Part shown: piece after piece, positions 27,261-36,558 of the stretch | Layout: the number at the start of each line of letters is the position of its first letter | How positions within the stretch are numbered: position 1 is the first letter of the stretch | Assembly: GCA_000745135.1 (NCBI GenBank) | Contig: JQNH01000001.1 | Coordinates: 3,147,501 to 3,211,500 of the forward strand | Direction of reading: 5' to 3' | From: Rhizobiales bacterium YIM 77505 | GTDB taxonomy: Bacteria; Pseudomonadota; Alphaproteobacteria; Rhizobiales; Beijerinckiaceae | DNA length: 64,000 bases | The notes under the pieces: model-generated | The model's database searches: none | Told to the model about the DNA's origin: nothing | Seen by the model: the letters and a program-made list of their open reading frames with translations, nothing else | Translations under genes and position numbers: made by a program

Positions 27261-28097
27261 ATGATGATCGATCCCGATCACGAACGGCTCTCGATCCGCC
27301 GCCAGTGCGAACTGGTCTCGATCTCGCGGGCCTCGTTCTATCGACAGCCGGCGGGCGAGACGCCCGAGAACCTCGAACTGATGCGCCTCATTGACGAGGC
27401 GTTCACGGAAATGCCGTGGTATGGCTCGAGACAGATGGCGCGGCACCTACGCCGTCAGGGCTGGTGCGTAGGCCGCAAGCGGGTCCGGCGGCTGATACGC
27501 AAGATCGGCCTGTCACCGATCTACCAAGCGCCGAAGACCAGCGAGCCGCATCCCCAGCACCGCATCTATCCCTACCTGCTGCGGCATCTCAACATTGAGC
27601 GCCCCGATCAGGTCTGGTGCGCCGACGTGACCTACATCCCCATGCGGCGCGGCTTCCTCTACCTCGTCGCCATCATGGACTGGTTCAGTCGCAAGGTGCT
27701 GGCCTGGCGGCTGTCGAACACGATGGATACCGACTTCTGCGTCGCCGCTCTGGAAGAGGCGATCGCCCGCCATGGCAGGCCCGACATCTTCAACACCGAT
27801 CAGGGGAGCCAGTTCACCAGCTTCGCCTTCACCACGACGTTGAAGGATGCCGGCATCCGCATCTCCATGGACGGGCGCGGCCGGTGGATGGACAACGTCT
27901 TCATCGAGCGGCTGTGGCGCAGCCTCAAATACGAGTGCGTCTTCCTCAACGCCTTCGAGACAGGCGGTGAGGCCCGGGCTGGCATCGGTTCATGGATCGA
28001 CTATTACAACCGGCGACGCCCCCACTCGACCTTCGACGGCAGGACACCCGACGAGGTCTATGCTACGGCAGAAATGATGGAGAAATTGGCGGCGTAA
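27261..28097 (+). CDS. IS3-family transposase OrfB (DDE integrase core)
   Basis: A 278-aa catalytic subunit: SISRASFYRQPAGETPENL, YGSRQMARHLRRQGW, DQVWCADVTYIPMRRGFLYL (first Asp), FNTDQGSQFTSFAFT (second Asp), and MDNVFIERLWRSLKYECVF (Glu), ending NRRRPHSTFDGRTPDEVY. All DDE residues are present, so the element may still be active. The same frame is open upstream of 27261, consistent with OrfAB frameshifting. Either of the tandem ATGs at 27261 and 27264 could be used. Confidence 0.9.
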   Translation: MMIDPDHERLSIRRQCELVSISRASFYRQPAGETPENLELMRLIDEAFTEMPWYGSRQMARHLRRQGWCVGRKRVRRLIRKIGLSPIYQAPKTSEPHPQHRIYPYLLRHLNIERPDQVWCADVTYIPMRRGFLYLVAIMDWFSRKVLAWRLSNTMDTDFCVAALEEAIARHGRPDIFNTDQGSQFTSFAFTTTLKDAGIRISMDGRGRWMDNVFIERLWRSLKYECVFLNAFETGGEARAGIGSWIDYYNRRRPHSTFDGRTPDEVYATAEMMEKLAA

Positions 28098-28140
28098 AAA
28101 CCAACCCGATCCACCTTAGCCAAGCCGCCAAACTGTCTCA

Positions 28141-30288
28141 CCAAGCGGGTCCACCTCTGTCATGAACGGACTGTCCTACTATCCGCAAACCTTTTTCGAA
28201 GAAGTGCCGGACCTTCATTGCGCCGTGGACGACGCCTTGTCCCGCCTTGATAGGAACCAAGATTCGGAGGCGCGGCGGGAGGTGGCTTCCTTCCTGCGCC
28301 TCGGCAGCTGGATCGGCGGCGATCGGGACGGCAATCCATTCGTAACGGCGGAGGTGTTGCGCCAAACGGCACGCCTGCATGCAGGGACAGCTCTCCGCTT
28401 CTACATTGGTCAAGTGCACCAGCTCGGCGCCGAGCTCTCTTTGTCGGAGAGCGTGGTCCCCGTTTCTGACGCTCTGAGGGCCTTGGCGGACCGCTCGCCG
28501 GACCATTCGCCCCACCGAGCCTTGGAACCCTACCGGCGGGCAATCTCTGGGATTTACGCTCGCCTTGCTGCAACAGCCCGCCTTCTCTCCGACGAGGCGG
28601 TCACAATTCCACCTACCGCTCATGCCGAACCTTATGCCCGCGCTGGAGACTTCCTGGCTGACCTGAACGTTATTGATGCATCGCTGAAAGCGAACGGATC
28701 GGGGATCCTGGCCGGGGGGCGCCTGCGTCGGCTGCGTCGTGCCGTCGATTGCTTCGGCTTCCACCTCGCCACCCTGGACCTGCGCCAGAGTTCCGCAATT
28801 CATGAGGAAGTCGTTGCGGAACTCGTAGCAGCGGGGACGCCGGGCCTATGCTACGCCGACCTGGATGAAAACGAGCGGATCGCGCTCCTTCTGCAAGAAC
28901 TCGGTACGTCGCGCCCCTTGGTCTCTCGCTACCGGCCCTACTCCGAGACGACGACGGGAGAATTGGCCGTATTCCAGGCGGCGCGGGAGGCGCAGCAATC
29001 GCTCGGTCGCGGCATCGTTCGAACCTGCATCATCTCGCAATGCCGAAGCGCCTCCGACGTGCTGGAGTTAGCGGTCCTACTGAAAGAGACTGGGCTCCTC
29101 GATCCGGAGGGCGGCAGCTCGGTCAATCTCGTGCCGCTCTTCGAAACCATCGGGGATCTGCGGGGCTGCGTCTCCGTCATGGAACGGCTGTTCTCGTGCC
29201 CCGAATACCGCCGCATCGTCGCGAGCCGCGGAGGCTTGCAGGAGGTGATGCTCGGCTACTCGGATAGCAACAAGGATGGCGGCTTCGTCACATCCGGGTG
29301 GGAACTCTATAAAGCCGAGGTCGGGCTTGTGGAACTGTTCCGGCGCCACGGTATCCGACTGCGGTTGTTCCATGGCCGCGGTGGCTCGGTCGGGCGAGGC
29401 GGCGGCCCGAGCTTCGAGGCCATCCTCGCCCAGCCCCCAGGCGCCGTGCGCGGCCAGATCCGCTTGACCGAACAGGGCGAGAGCATCTCGAGCAAGTACT
29501 CAAACCCCGAATTGGGGCGTCGCAACCTGGAAATCCTCGCAGCCGCCACCCTGGAGGCCAGCCTTCTCCAGCAAGACCGCTCCGGCACCGTGGACGCCTA
29601 CCACCAAGCGATGGAGGAGCTTTCCGAGGCTGCCTTCTGCGCCTACCGCAACCTAGTCTACGAAACAGACGGCTTTGAGGACTACTTCTGGGAATCCAGT
29701 GTCATCACTGAGATCGCCACGTTGAACATCGGTAGTCGGCCGGCTTCGCGCAAGAATACGCGGCGCATTGAGGATTTGCGCGCCATCCCATGGGTGTTCA
29801 GCTGGGCACAATGTCGACTCATGTTGCCCGGCTGGTACGGCTTTGCATCGGCCGTGAATACTTGGCTAGCAGCGCATCCGGACCAGGATCTCGCCTTCCT
29901 ACAATCGATGTATCGCGAATGGCCCTTCTTCCGCACCCAGCTCTCGAACATGGATATGGTATTGGCCAAGAGCAGCATCGCGATCGCGTCTCGCTACGCC
30001 GAGCTAGTGTCGGATCAAAAACTCCGTGCGCGCATCTTCGGCCGCATCAAGGCCGAGTACGAGGCCGCCGTAGAGATTGTGCTCGCGATCATGGGCCACC
30101 GCACGCTTCTTGAAGGGAACCCACTGCTGGCGCGGTCTATCCAGAACCGGTTCCCTTATCTCGACCCACTCAATCACGTACAAGTCGAGTTGTTGAAGCA
30201 GCAGCGTTGCTCAGAAGACGAGACACTGCTTCCGTCCATCCAACTCACGATAAACGGAATTTCAGCAGGGCTGCGGAATAGTGGATAG
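28141..30288 (+). pseudogene. ppc: 5'-truncated phosphoenolpyruvate carboxylase gene
   Basis: The remaining 708 codons from ATG 28162 match the C-terminal three quarters of PEP carboxylase (family about 900 aa): [49 protein letters not shown] (catalytic), [16 protein letters not shown] and the end [15 protein letters not shown]. The N-terminal 200 residues with the TAHPTE motif are gone, removed at the IS3 border. The product would lack an essential histidine, so I call it a pseudogene although the frame is open. Confidence 0.88.
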
Positions 30289-30403
30289 TGGCCGGAGCGG
30301 ACGCAATGCTGAGAGTACTGATCATCTCGGCGCGCGCTATAATCGGCGGGGTAACTCGTTTCCGGCATGTGCGACTATCGCATCTGCTACATGGTGGCTC
30401 GGA

Positions 30404-31489
30404 CTAACCTACGAGGTGCCCCCACATTCCCGACAGGTTCTGAGCCGCGTAGCCGTCCGCGCCTGAGAACCAGATCTGAAGCCTGATCTCGTCGGATGCC
30501 GCGAGCTGCAGCATCGTCGCGAACTCCAGGGTGATCACGCCTTCCGTCAGCACCTTCGTCTGCACGGGACCGTGCACGATTGTCGAAGCTCCCTTGAGCA
30601 GCCGAGCGCGCATGTCAGTCGGCAGGTTCGTGTCGTTCTGGTGCCAAGCGAGGCTCCCACCGATCACGTAGGTGCCCGCGATCGGTGCGACGGCCTTGTT
30701 GGCGCCGCCGTCGAACATGCCCTGGTCGTTGTAGGTGCCGTTATTCAGCGGCACCGTGGTCCACGCGGCGCTTGGGATGTAGGCATCATAGTTGACGTTG
30801 GCGGCGAACCGCGGCAGTCGCGCCATCTGCACGATACCGCTGTCCTTCAGGATCCGGATCGCGTCGAAAAACGTCGAGCCGTCCGGCGACACCTTGAAAT
30901 AGAAATCGTTCCCGCCCATCAGCCCGAGCATGGCGTGAAGGACGTAGTTGGTCTGGAGCAGCAGGCCGACGTCGTCCCCGGCGGTCTCCTTGTTCATCGT
31001 ATAGAGGAGCGAGCCATCGCCGCCATCGGCCGTGTAGAGCGCGGTGAAGAGCGCCTTGTTGATCCGCGCCGAGAGCGGGTTCGCCGCATCGGCCGTCGTG
31101 TTCAGGCCGAGACGGGCAGCATTCTGGATGACCGCGCCGCTGTCGGGCACGCCGACGACCTTCCGCCACACCGATCCGCTGTCGAGAACATAGAGCGTGT
31201 CGTCGGCGAGGTTGTAGACGCGCCAGCCCGGCCGCGGCTCGTGGAAGCGCCAGGCGCCGTCGAGCGCCACGGCCAGCTTATACGCTTTGCCGGACCAGGC
31301 TCCTGTCGGAGCGTTGCCAATGATGTAGCGGTCGCCATCCGCTGGTGTGGCGGGCGGATCGTTGCGATTGCGCTCCTTGATGGCGCACTGGACGATGCCG
31401 TCGATCGCGAGGAGCCCCTCGTTGACGGTGACGTGCTTCTGCGCCTGGTCCGCTGCGAGCAGCGGCAGGCCCAAGTTCGTTGTCGGCAT
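30404..31489 (-). CDS. DUF2793 prophage protein, distal end of the tail module
   Basis: A 361-aa protein with the DUF2793 N-terminal domain: TTNLGLPLLAADQAQKHVTV, GDRYIIGNAPTGAWSGKAYK and GWRVYNLADDTLYVLDSG. The C-terminal region (about 250-361) resembles a C1q/TNF-like trimer domain of phage fibres. DUF2793 genes typically follow the GTA-type tail tip gene in alphaproteobacterial prophages. It is the last recognised prophage gene on this side. Between it and the ppc remnant there is only about 115 bp with no attachment site seen. Confidence 0.82.
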   Translation of the reverse strand: MPTTNLGLPLLAADQAQKHVTVNEGLLAIDGIVQCAIKERNRNDPPATPADGDRYIIGNAPTGAWSGKAYKLAVALDGAWRFHEPRPGWRVYNLADDTLYVLDSGSVWRKVVGVPDSGAVIQNAARLGLNTTADAANPLSARINKALFTALYTADGGDGSLLYTMNKETAGDDVGLLLQTNYVLHAMLGLMGGNDFYFKVSPDGSTFFDAIRILKDSGIVQMARLPRFAANVNYDAYIPSAAWTTVPLNNGTYNDQGMFDGGANKAVAPIAGTYVIGGSLAWHQNDTNLPTDMRARLLKGASTIVHGPVQTKVLTEGVITLEFATMLQLAASDEIRLQIWFSGADGYAAQNLSGMWGHLVG

Positions 31490-31496
31490 GGTGTCC

Positions 31497-34400
31497 TCAG
31501 AGGGTGCTGGTGATCTCGGCCGGCACGCCGGTGCCGTAGACGCGGGAGACCTGCGCCACGGTCCAGGTCAGTGACGAGGGGAGCGCCCCGAAGTCCGTGG
31601 TCTGCTCGGAGGCCGTGTAGAGCGCCTCAGGTGCTCCAACGCGCATCGTTCGCACCGGCGTCGCGCCGTTCAGGATCGTGACGGCGTAGTCCTCGACCTC
31701 CTCACCGAGCGGCACCTCGGCGACCCAGGAGTCGCCGCCAAGGCGTGTGCGGCGGATCCAGGACAGGCGCACGTCGCCGGACGGCTGCTCGCGGACCGCA
31801 GCTAAGTGTACGGGCGAGAACGGGCGCAGACCTCGCCCTGTGTTGGTGAAGGTCACCTCCTGCGCGAGATCGCCGCTCGGGCCTTGCGGCACCGGAGCGA
31901 CGCGCCACGCGATCGCGGTCCCGATCCGCGCAACGGAGAAGGTGGGCCGCGGCTGGCGCGCCGGGTCGAGCAGCACGAAGCGCGAGCCGGCGGGATGTAG
32001 GGCGATCTCTTGCTCGGTCCCGCGCTGGCCGCGGAGAAGCCGGCTCAGGCGATAGCGTCCGGGCGCAATCAGCTCGGCGGTCGTGAACTGAACGACCTCA
32101 TCGCCGACCAGCGCAGCGTTGGCGCCTCCAAGCACGCGCTCGTCGGACAGGCTCTGCAGCGCGCCGTAATCGAGCTGGACCTCGAAGCTGTTGAGCGTGT
32201 CCCAGCGCCAGGCCGGCCCGGGCCCGATCGTGGTGACCGTGCTGCCGATGACCGAAGGCAGGCTCGCGACGGCGGCGACCGTGTAGTCGAGCCCGTCCGC
32301 CGTGGGCTGGAACAGCGTGGCGCCCCGGAAGCGGCCGCCGCCGAGCGGACAAGCGGCGAGGTAGAAGCTAGCGGACGATGCTTCATGGCCCTCGATCATG
32401 AGCGGCATGTCGAGGAGCTCGACCCGGACCGGCGTGACCGGCTCGGGCGCCAATGGCGGGATCGTGCCGCTGTCGGTCGGCACGGTCGCGAACTCCGGGA
32501 TCCCGCCGTCGGTCGCGACGCCGCGCACCAGCACGAGCCCCGGCCGGCCATAGGTTACGGCGGTGGCACGCCAGCGGCGCAGGACGCCGTCGACCGGCAC
32601 CGCGACCGTGTCAGTTGGGTCAAGGGCCAGTGCGCGTGTCGGCAGGCGCAAGTCGATCGCCTCGCGGCCCTGCCACATCTCCCGGAGCGCACGCTGCCCG
32701 ATGACCTGCGCCTGCTCCACCGTGAGGACGAGCGGCAGGCTGAAAGTGGTCACGCTATCGGAGCGGCCGACCTGCTTCCGGACCGTGATGGTCGAGGACT
32801 GGTAATCGCGGCCCTCGTCCATGTGCACGACGTCGACCGCGATCGGCAGCTCGGTGTCCTGCGTGCGCTCGAGCTTCACGCGAGAGCGGTCGCCATCGTT
32901 CTCGTTCGCGCCGAGGTCGTCTGCATCGATCGGGACGATGCTCCCGGTTCCGCGCTTCACGAAGACGAGCACGCCGTCACGCTCGACCGCGTCGAAGAAG
33001 TAGGCGGTCTGCAGCACGCCGATCATGTCCCGCACGGGCTTGCGCTCGGTCACGATGTAGCCGACCACCTCGTCGTCGAGCGCGGAGGCGTCGAACTCGT
33101 CATCGCCAAGGCCCGCCTTGCGGCAAAGGTCCGCGACGATCTCGGACAGGCGCATGTTGCCGATCTTTCCCTCGATCCAGTGCCCGAGCCGGAAGTTCGT
33201 GCCGTCGCTCCAGACCTTCGTCAGCGCCGGGAACCAGGGATAGGGCCGCGCATCCCAGCACCAGACGAAACGCCGCCCGAGCATCGGCCCGCCATAGACC
33301 GGGGAGACGGGGTTGTTGGCCGGGTCGCGCCAGAACTCCTCGGTCGCTTCGATCGCGGCGCGCTGGATGACGCGGTCCACGGCGAAGTTGGAGTAGTAGG
33401 GCGCGAAGCTCTCGGCGCTCTTCGGATCGATGAAGACGTTCGGCTGGTTCGTCGCGCAGTTGACGGTCGGGAAGCCGTATTCGGTGAACCAGATGGGCTT
33501 GCCGCGCGGCGTCCAGGCCGTCGCCGGCCCGGTCGGGATCCCGTTCACCCGCGGGACGTGGCTCGTCTCCCACCAGTGCCGGATCGCCTTGATGGCATAG
33601 AGCGGATCGTCGATGGGCGAGCGCACCGGATCGTAGCCGCGGCGGTCGAGATCCCGGTCTGCCGGATCGGCGTAGTAGTAGTGCACCAGCTCGCCGCCGG
33701 CCCAGCCGGCCTTGATCGCCTCCTTGTCATGGACGGCGCGCGGCTCATCCGTGAGTGGGAAGTAGGCGTCGATCCCGACCACATCGATGTTCGGGTCGAC
33801 CCAGAGCGCGTCGAGCGGAAATTCGACGTTCCCGCCGCCGCGGTCGTGGTAGCGGTACTCCGACCAGTCGGCCGCATAAGTGACGATGCAGCCCGAGCCG
33901 AGCCGCGCCTTGGCCTCCGCCGCGATCTGTCGCCAAAACGGCACTGCGGGGTAATTGCCGCTCCCGTCCCGAATGCGGTTAAGGGCCACCATCTCGGAGC
34001 CGACCGCAAAGCCATCGACGCCGCCGGCCTGCTCGCACAACGACATGCAGTGGCGCACGAAGCGCAGGTAGCCGTCGCTGCGGGTGAAGAAGCCAGGAAC
34101 CGCCGAAGCCGCTCCGGTGATCCGGCCGCGCCACGGGAACGGCGCCGGGGCCGGCGGCGGGATGTCCATCATCAGGAAGGGATAGAACAGGACCTTGTAG
34201 CCCTGCGCCTTCAGGTGCTGGATCGCGCGCACGACCGAGCCGTCCGCGATCGTGCCGCCGTAATAGAGCCCGAGCGAGCCGTCCTCCTTCGTGAAGGACG
34301 ACACAAGCGGCCAGGCTGGCGTCGGCAGCACCGTGCCGTCGAGGTCGTAGCGCGGGCGGCCGATGCCCATCACCGACCAGACGTGCGGGGCCGTGTCGGG

Positions 34401-35363
34401 CCAGTGGTCGGCATAAACACCGGTCTCGGCCGCCGGCCGGATCGCGCAGGCGCCGCAGTCGAGCGAGGTGCCGAACCAGGCGTAGACGAGGCTGATCCAG
34501 GCGACGTTCGGGACCTCGCGCTTCAGATTGTCGATCGCGACGGCGAAGTCGGCCTTCTTCGAGGCCGCGTTCGCGTTGAGGGCGGCGCGGCCATTCGATG
34601 CGGCGCCGTGGCGCCTCGAGCTGACGATCGCCGGATCGTAGGCCCACTCGCCCGAGGACGGGATCAGGCACACGCTCTCGATCAGGTGGCGCGCATCGGC
34701 CACCTCCGGGCCCGAGCCCCGGAACACCTCGATCTCGAAGTTCGGAAAGCGGTTGCCGAACGCGGTGAGGTACAGGTTATCGAGCACCAGGTAGGCAAGG
34801 CCGCGGTGCGCCGGCGTGCGGTCTGATCCCTCGACCGCTTCGATGAGCGGGTCCGGCGCCTGATCCTCCTCGCCATAGTAGAGCCGGACCTCGCCCACGT
34901 GCTCGGGGTCGAGCGGCTGCCCGTCGACCCAGATGCGGTAGATCGAGGTGACCGGCCCTTCACAGAGCCCAAGGGCAACATCGGCGTAGTAGTGATAGCT
35001 CGTCGTCGTGACGGTCTCGCCGCTTCCGCCGCCGAGGCCGCCTTTTCCGCCGCCGCTTCCGCCGACCGGCTGCGTTTCGGTGCGGACCTCCTCGCGAATG
35101 CCGCGCGTCCAGATGACGTTCGCGGGGACGCGGCCGCGGCCGTAAACTCGCGGAATCGTCTGGCCATAGGCCGAGCCGGAGAGGCGGATATCCGAGAGCT
35201 TCCCGGTCTCGGTTTTCCTGCGCTCCGATTGAGGCCCGAACAGCTCCTTGTCGATGAAGCCGCCCGCGACGGCCCCGATCAGGGCGCCGAGAGATTGCCC
35301 AAGCCCCCCTCCGAGGGCATTCCCGGCGACGCCGCCAGCGATCGTCAAGACGAGCTGTGCCAT
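31497..35363 (-). CDS. GTA-type tail tip / host-specificity protein with glycoside-hydrolase-like TIM barrel
   Basis: A 1288-aa tail hub protein like GTA gp15 (Rcc01698 type). N-terminal membrane-like glycine-rich segment (VLTIAGGVAGNALGGGLGQ), a conserved first domain (YGRGRVPANVIWTRGIREEV, SYHYYADVALGLCEGPV), a TIM-barrel-like part (WISLVYAWFGTSLDCGACAI, FLMMDIPPPAPAPFPWRGRI, IWFTEYGFPTVNCATN) and a C-terminal phage-tail domain (GQRALREMWQGREAIDLRLP). ATG 35363 was chosen as the family start; an upstream extension to 35417 overlaps the Xre promoter. It would bind or degrade the cell surface receptor. A second gene carrying only its first domain lies at 36559-37197. Confidence 0.88.
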   Translation of the reverse strand: MAQLVLTIAGGVAGNALGGGLGQSLGALIGAVAGGFIDKELFGPQSERRKTETGKLSDIRLSGSAYGQTIPRVYGRGRVPANVIWTRGIREEVRTETQPVGGSGGGKGGLGGGSGETVTTTSYHYYADVALGLCEGPVTSIYRIWVDGQPLDPEHVGEVRLYYGEEDQAPDPLIEAVEGSDRTPAHRGLAYLVLDNLYLTAFGNRFPNFEIEVFRGSGPEVADARHLIESVCLIPSSGEWAYDPAIVSSRRHGAASNGRAALNANAASKKADFAVAIDNLKREVPNVAWISLVYAWFGTSLDCGACAIRPAAETGVYADHWPDTAPHVWSVMGIGRPRYDLDGTVLPTPAWPLVSSFTKEDGSLGLYYGGTIADGSVVRAIQHLKAQGYKVLFYPFLMMDIPPPAPAPFPWRGRITGAASAVPGFFTRSDGYLRFVRHCMSLCEQAGGVDGFAVGSEMVALNRIRDGSGNYPAVPFWRQIAAEAKARLGSGCIVTYAADWSEYRYHDRGGGNVEFPLDALWVDPNIDVVGIDAYFPLTDEPRAVHDKEAIKAGWAGGELVHYYYADPADRDLDRRGYDPVRSPIDDPLYAIKAIRHWWETSHVPRVNGIPTGPATAWTPRGKPIWFTEYGFPTVNCATNQPNVFIDPKSAESFAPYYSNFAVDRVIQRAAIEATEEFWRDPANNPVSPVYGGPMLGRRFVWCWDARPYPWFPALTKVWSDGTNFRLGHWIEGKIGNMRLSEIVADLCRKAGLGDDEFDASALDDEVVGYIVTERKPVRDMIGVLQTAYFFDAVERDGVLVFVKRGTGSIVPIDADDLGANENDGDRSRVKLERTQDTELPIAVDVVHMDEGRDYQSSTITVRKQVGRSDSVTTFSLPLVLTVEQAQVIGQRALREMWQGREAIDLRLPTRALALDPTDTVAVPVDGVLRRWRATAVTYGRPGLVLVRGVATDGGIPEFATVPTDSGTIPPLAPEPVTPVRVELLDMPLMIEGHEASSASFYLAACPLGGGRFRGATLFQPTADGLDYTVAAVASLPSVIGSTVTTIGPGPAWRWDTLNSFEVQLDYGALQSLSDERVLGGANAALVGDEVVQFTTAELIAPGRYRLSRLLRGQRGTEQEIALHPAGSRFVLLDPARQPRPTFSVARIGTAIAWRVAPVPQGPSGDLAQEVTFTNTGRGLRPFSPVHLAAVREQPSGDVRLSWIRRTRLGGDSWVAEVPLGEEVEDYAVTILNGATPVRTMRVGAPEALYTASEQTTDFGALPSSLTWTVAQVSRVYGTGVPAEITSTL

Positions 35364-35401
35364 CCTGTTTACCGGGCGGGAACCTTGGGTTAAGCCAGCC
35401 G

Positions 35402-35443
35402 TTGCATATCTGCACAAAACAAGCTATTTAGTGCATGTATGCA
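35402..35443 (+). promoter_or_regulatory. Promoter and overlapping operator of the first Xre-RES module
   Basis: A -35-like TTGCAT (35402-35407) is 17 bp from a -10-like TATTTA (35425-35430). An inverted repeat TGCATATCTGCAC (35403-35415) and GTGCATGTATGCA (35431-35443), matching at 11 of 13 positions, brackets the promoter, as expected of an autoregulating antitoxin. ATG 35435 would then be at the transcription start, so ATG 35453 is the better gene start. Confidence 0.55.
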
Positions 35444-35452
35444 GGTGCCGTA

Positions 35453-35851
35453 ATGACCGCTCTTCAGCAGCCCGTGACAGACTGCATGCCGGCCGACCGG
35501 CAGCGCCTCGCGCTCGAGGGGTTCTTCGGGATCATGCAGCGCTGGGGCGTGGACAACGGCACGGCGCGCCGGATCCTCGGGTCGCCGCCCGAGCGCACCT
35601 TCTTCGAGTGGAAGAGGGGCAAGGCCGGGCGGGTGCCGGAGGATACCCTGCGGCGGATCGGCTACGTCGCCGGCATCTGGAAGGCGCTGGAGATCCTCTA
35701 TTCCGACCCGGATCTTGCTGATGGCTGGGTGAAGCGGCCGAACGCGCATTTCGGGGGCACAACGCCGCTCGAACGCATGGCGGCCGGAGACGTGACCGAC
35801 CTTGCGGCGGTCCGGGCCTATCTCGATGCCGCGCGCGCACCCTGGTCCTGA
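35453..35851 (+). CDS. Xre/MbcA/ParS-type antitoxin of a RES toxin (module 1)
   Basis: A 132-aa antitoxin: RLALEGFFGIMQRWGVDNGT (HTH region), SPPERTFFEWKRGKAGRVPE, and the toxin-binding C-terminal domain IWKALEILYSDPDLADGWVK, ending PNAHFGGTTPLERMAAGDVT. Such antitoxins bind their RES partner's active site and repress the operon. It lies on the plus strand inside a minus-strand phage operon. It overlaps the toxin gene by 26 bases. Confidence 0.85.
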   Translation: MTALQQPVTDCMPADRQRLALEGFFGIMQRWGVDNGTARRILGSPPERTFFEWKRGKAGRVPEDTLRRIGYVAGIWKALEILYSDPDLADGWVKRPNAHFGGTTPLERMAAGDVTDLAAVRAYLDAARAPWS

Positions 35852-36545
35852 AATTGCAACGACGAGGATCGACTGGCGGCAGGCTTGGCGGATCATCGCC
35901 ACCCGCTATCCGCCGATCGACCTCTTCGAGCGGGTCTCACCGAACCCTGCGGTCTGGGACGCGCTGATCGAGCTCGAGCAGCTGGTCAATCCGCGCGTGC
36001 GCGACGCGGTCGGCGAGATCGGCCTCGTGCCTCCCGAACGTCGGGTGAGCGGCCCGAACGCCTCCTGGGTCATGGCGCCCTTCACGCATCTCAACCCGAA
36101 AGGCTCGCGCTTCTCGGATGGCTCGTACGGCGTCTACTACGCGGCGGATCGGCTTTCGACCGCCATCGCCGAGACGGCGCACCACTTCGCACGCTTCGCC
36201 AGCGACTCGAACGACCCGCCTCGGCGCGAGGACATGCGCGTGCTGGTCGGCGCGGTCGCGAACGAGTTCCATGATGTCGACAGCCTGCCGGTTCACCAGC
36301 GCACCGCCGTGCTCGATCCGGATTCGTACGTGGCCAGCCGGACGCTCGCCCGAGCGTTGAGGGACGGCGGGAGCAACGGCCTCGTCTATCCCAGCGTCCG
36401 CGAGCCGGGCGGCCGATGCGTCGGCGCGTTCTGGCCCGACGTGGTGGGCATCCCCGTCCAGGAGCGGCACCTCAAATACGAGTGGGACGGCGAACGGGTG
36501 TCGCGGTATTTCGATTATGCCGAGGATCGCTGGGTCCCGCTCTGA
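35826..36545 (+). CDS. RES-domain NAD-degrading toxin (module 1)
   Basis: A 239-aa RES toxin. The conserved arginine and serine region is in GSRFSDGSYGVYYAADRL, with the glutamate in STAIAETAHHFARF and the later serine and arginine in NGLVYPSVREPGGRCVGAFW. Known RES toxins break down NAD+. ATG 35826 overlaps the antitoxin. It ends 13 bases before the stop of the converging phage gene. In a prophage this would be an addiction or anti-superinfection cargo (inference). Confidence 0.87.
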   Translation: MPRAHPGPEIATTRIDWRQAWRIIATRYPPIDLFERVSPNPAVWDALIELEQLVNPRVRDAVGEIGLVPPERRVSGPNASWVMAPFTHLNPKGSRFSDGSYGVYYAADRLSTAIAETAHHFARFASDSNDPPRREDMRVLVGAVANEFHDVDSLPVHQRTAVLDPDSYVASRTLARALRDGGSNGLVYPSVREPGGRCVGAFWPDVVGIPVQERHLKYEWDGERVSRYFDYAEDRWVPL

Positions 36546-36558
36546 GCCGCTCTCCCGA

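Larger units (their letters stand above)
26914..28140 (+). mobile_element. IS3-family insertion sequence
   Basis: A 1227-bp element with OrfA and OrfB. Terminal inverted repeats begin TGAGACAG at the left and end CTGTCTCA at the right, and share an inner AAGGTGGATCG. No short direct repeat flanks it: the left neighbour reads GGTTTC and the right CCAAGC. It therefore did not simply insert here; recombination or deletion has joined two unrelated genes at its ends. Confidence 0.88.

Noticed and set aside
30289-30403. Prophage attachment site or tRNA at the left border
   Set aside because: No tRNA-like fold or direct repeat was found, and the other end of the prophage is outside the window.
32010-34826. 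A 938-codon plus-strand reading opposite the tail tip gene
   Set aside because: Low-complexity shadow of the third codon position bias; no ribosome binding site or family.
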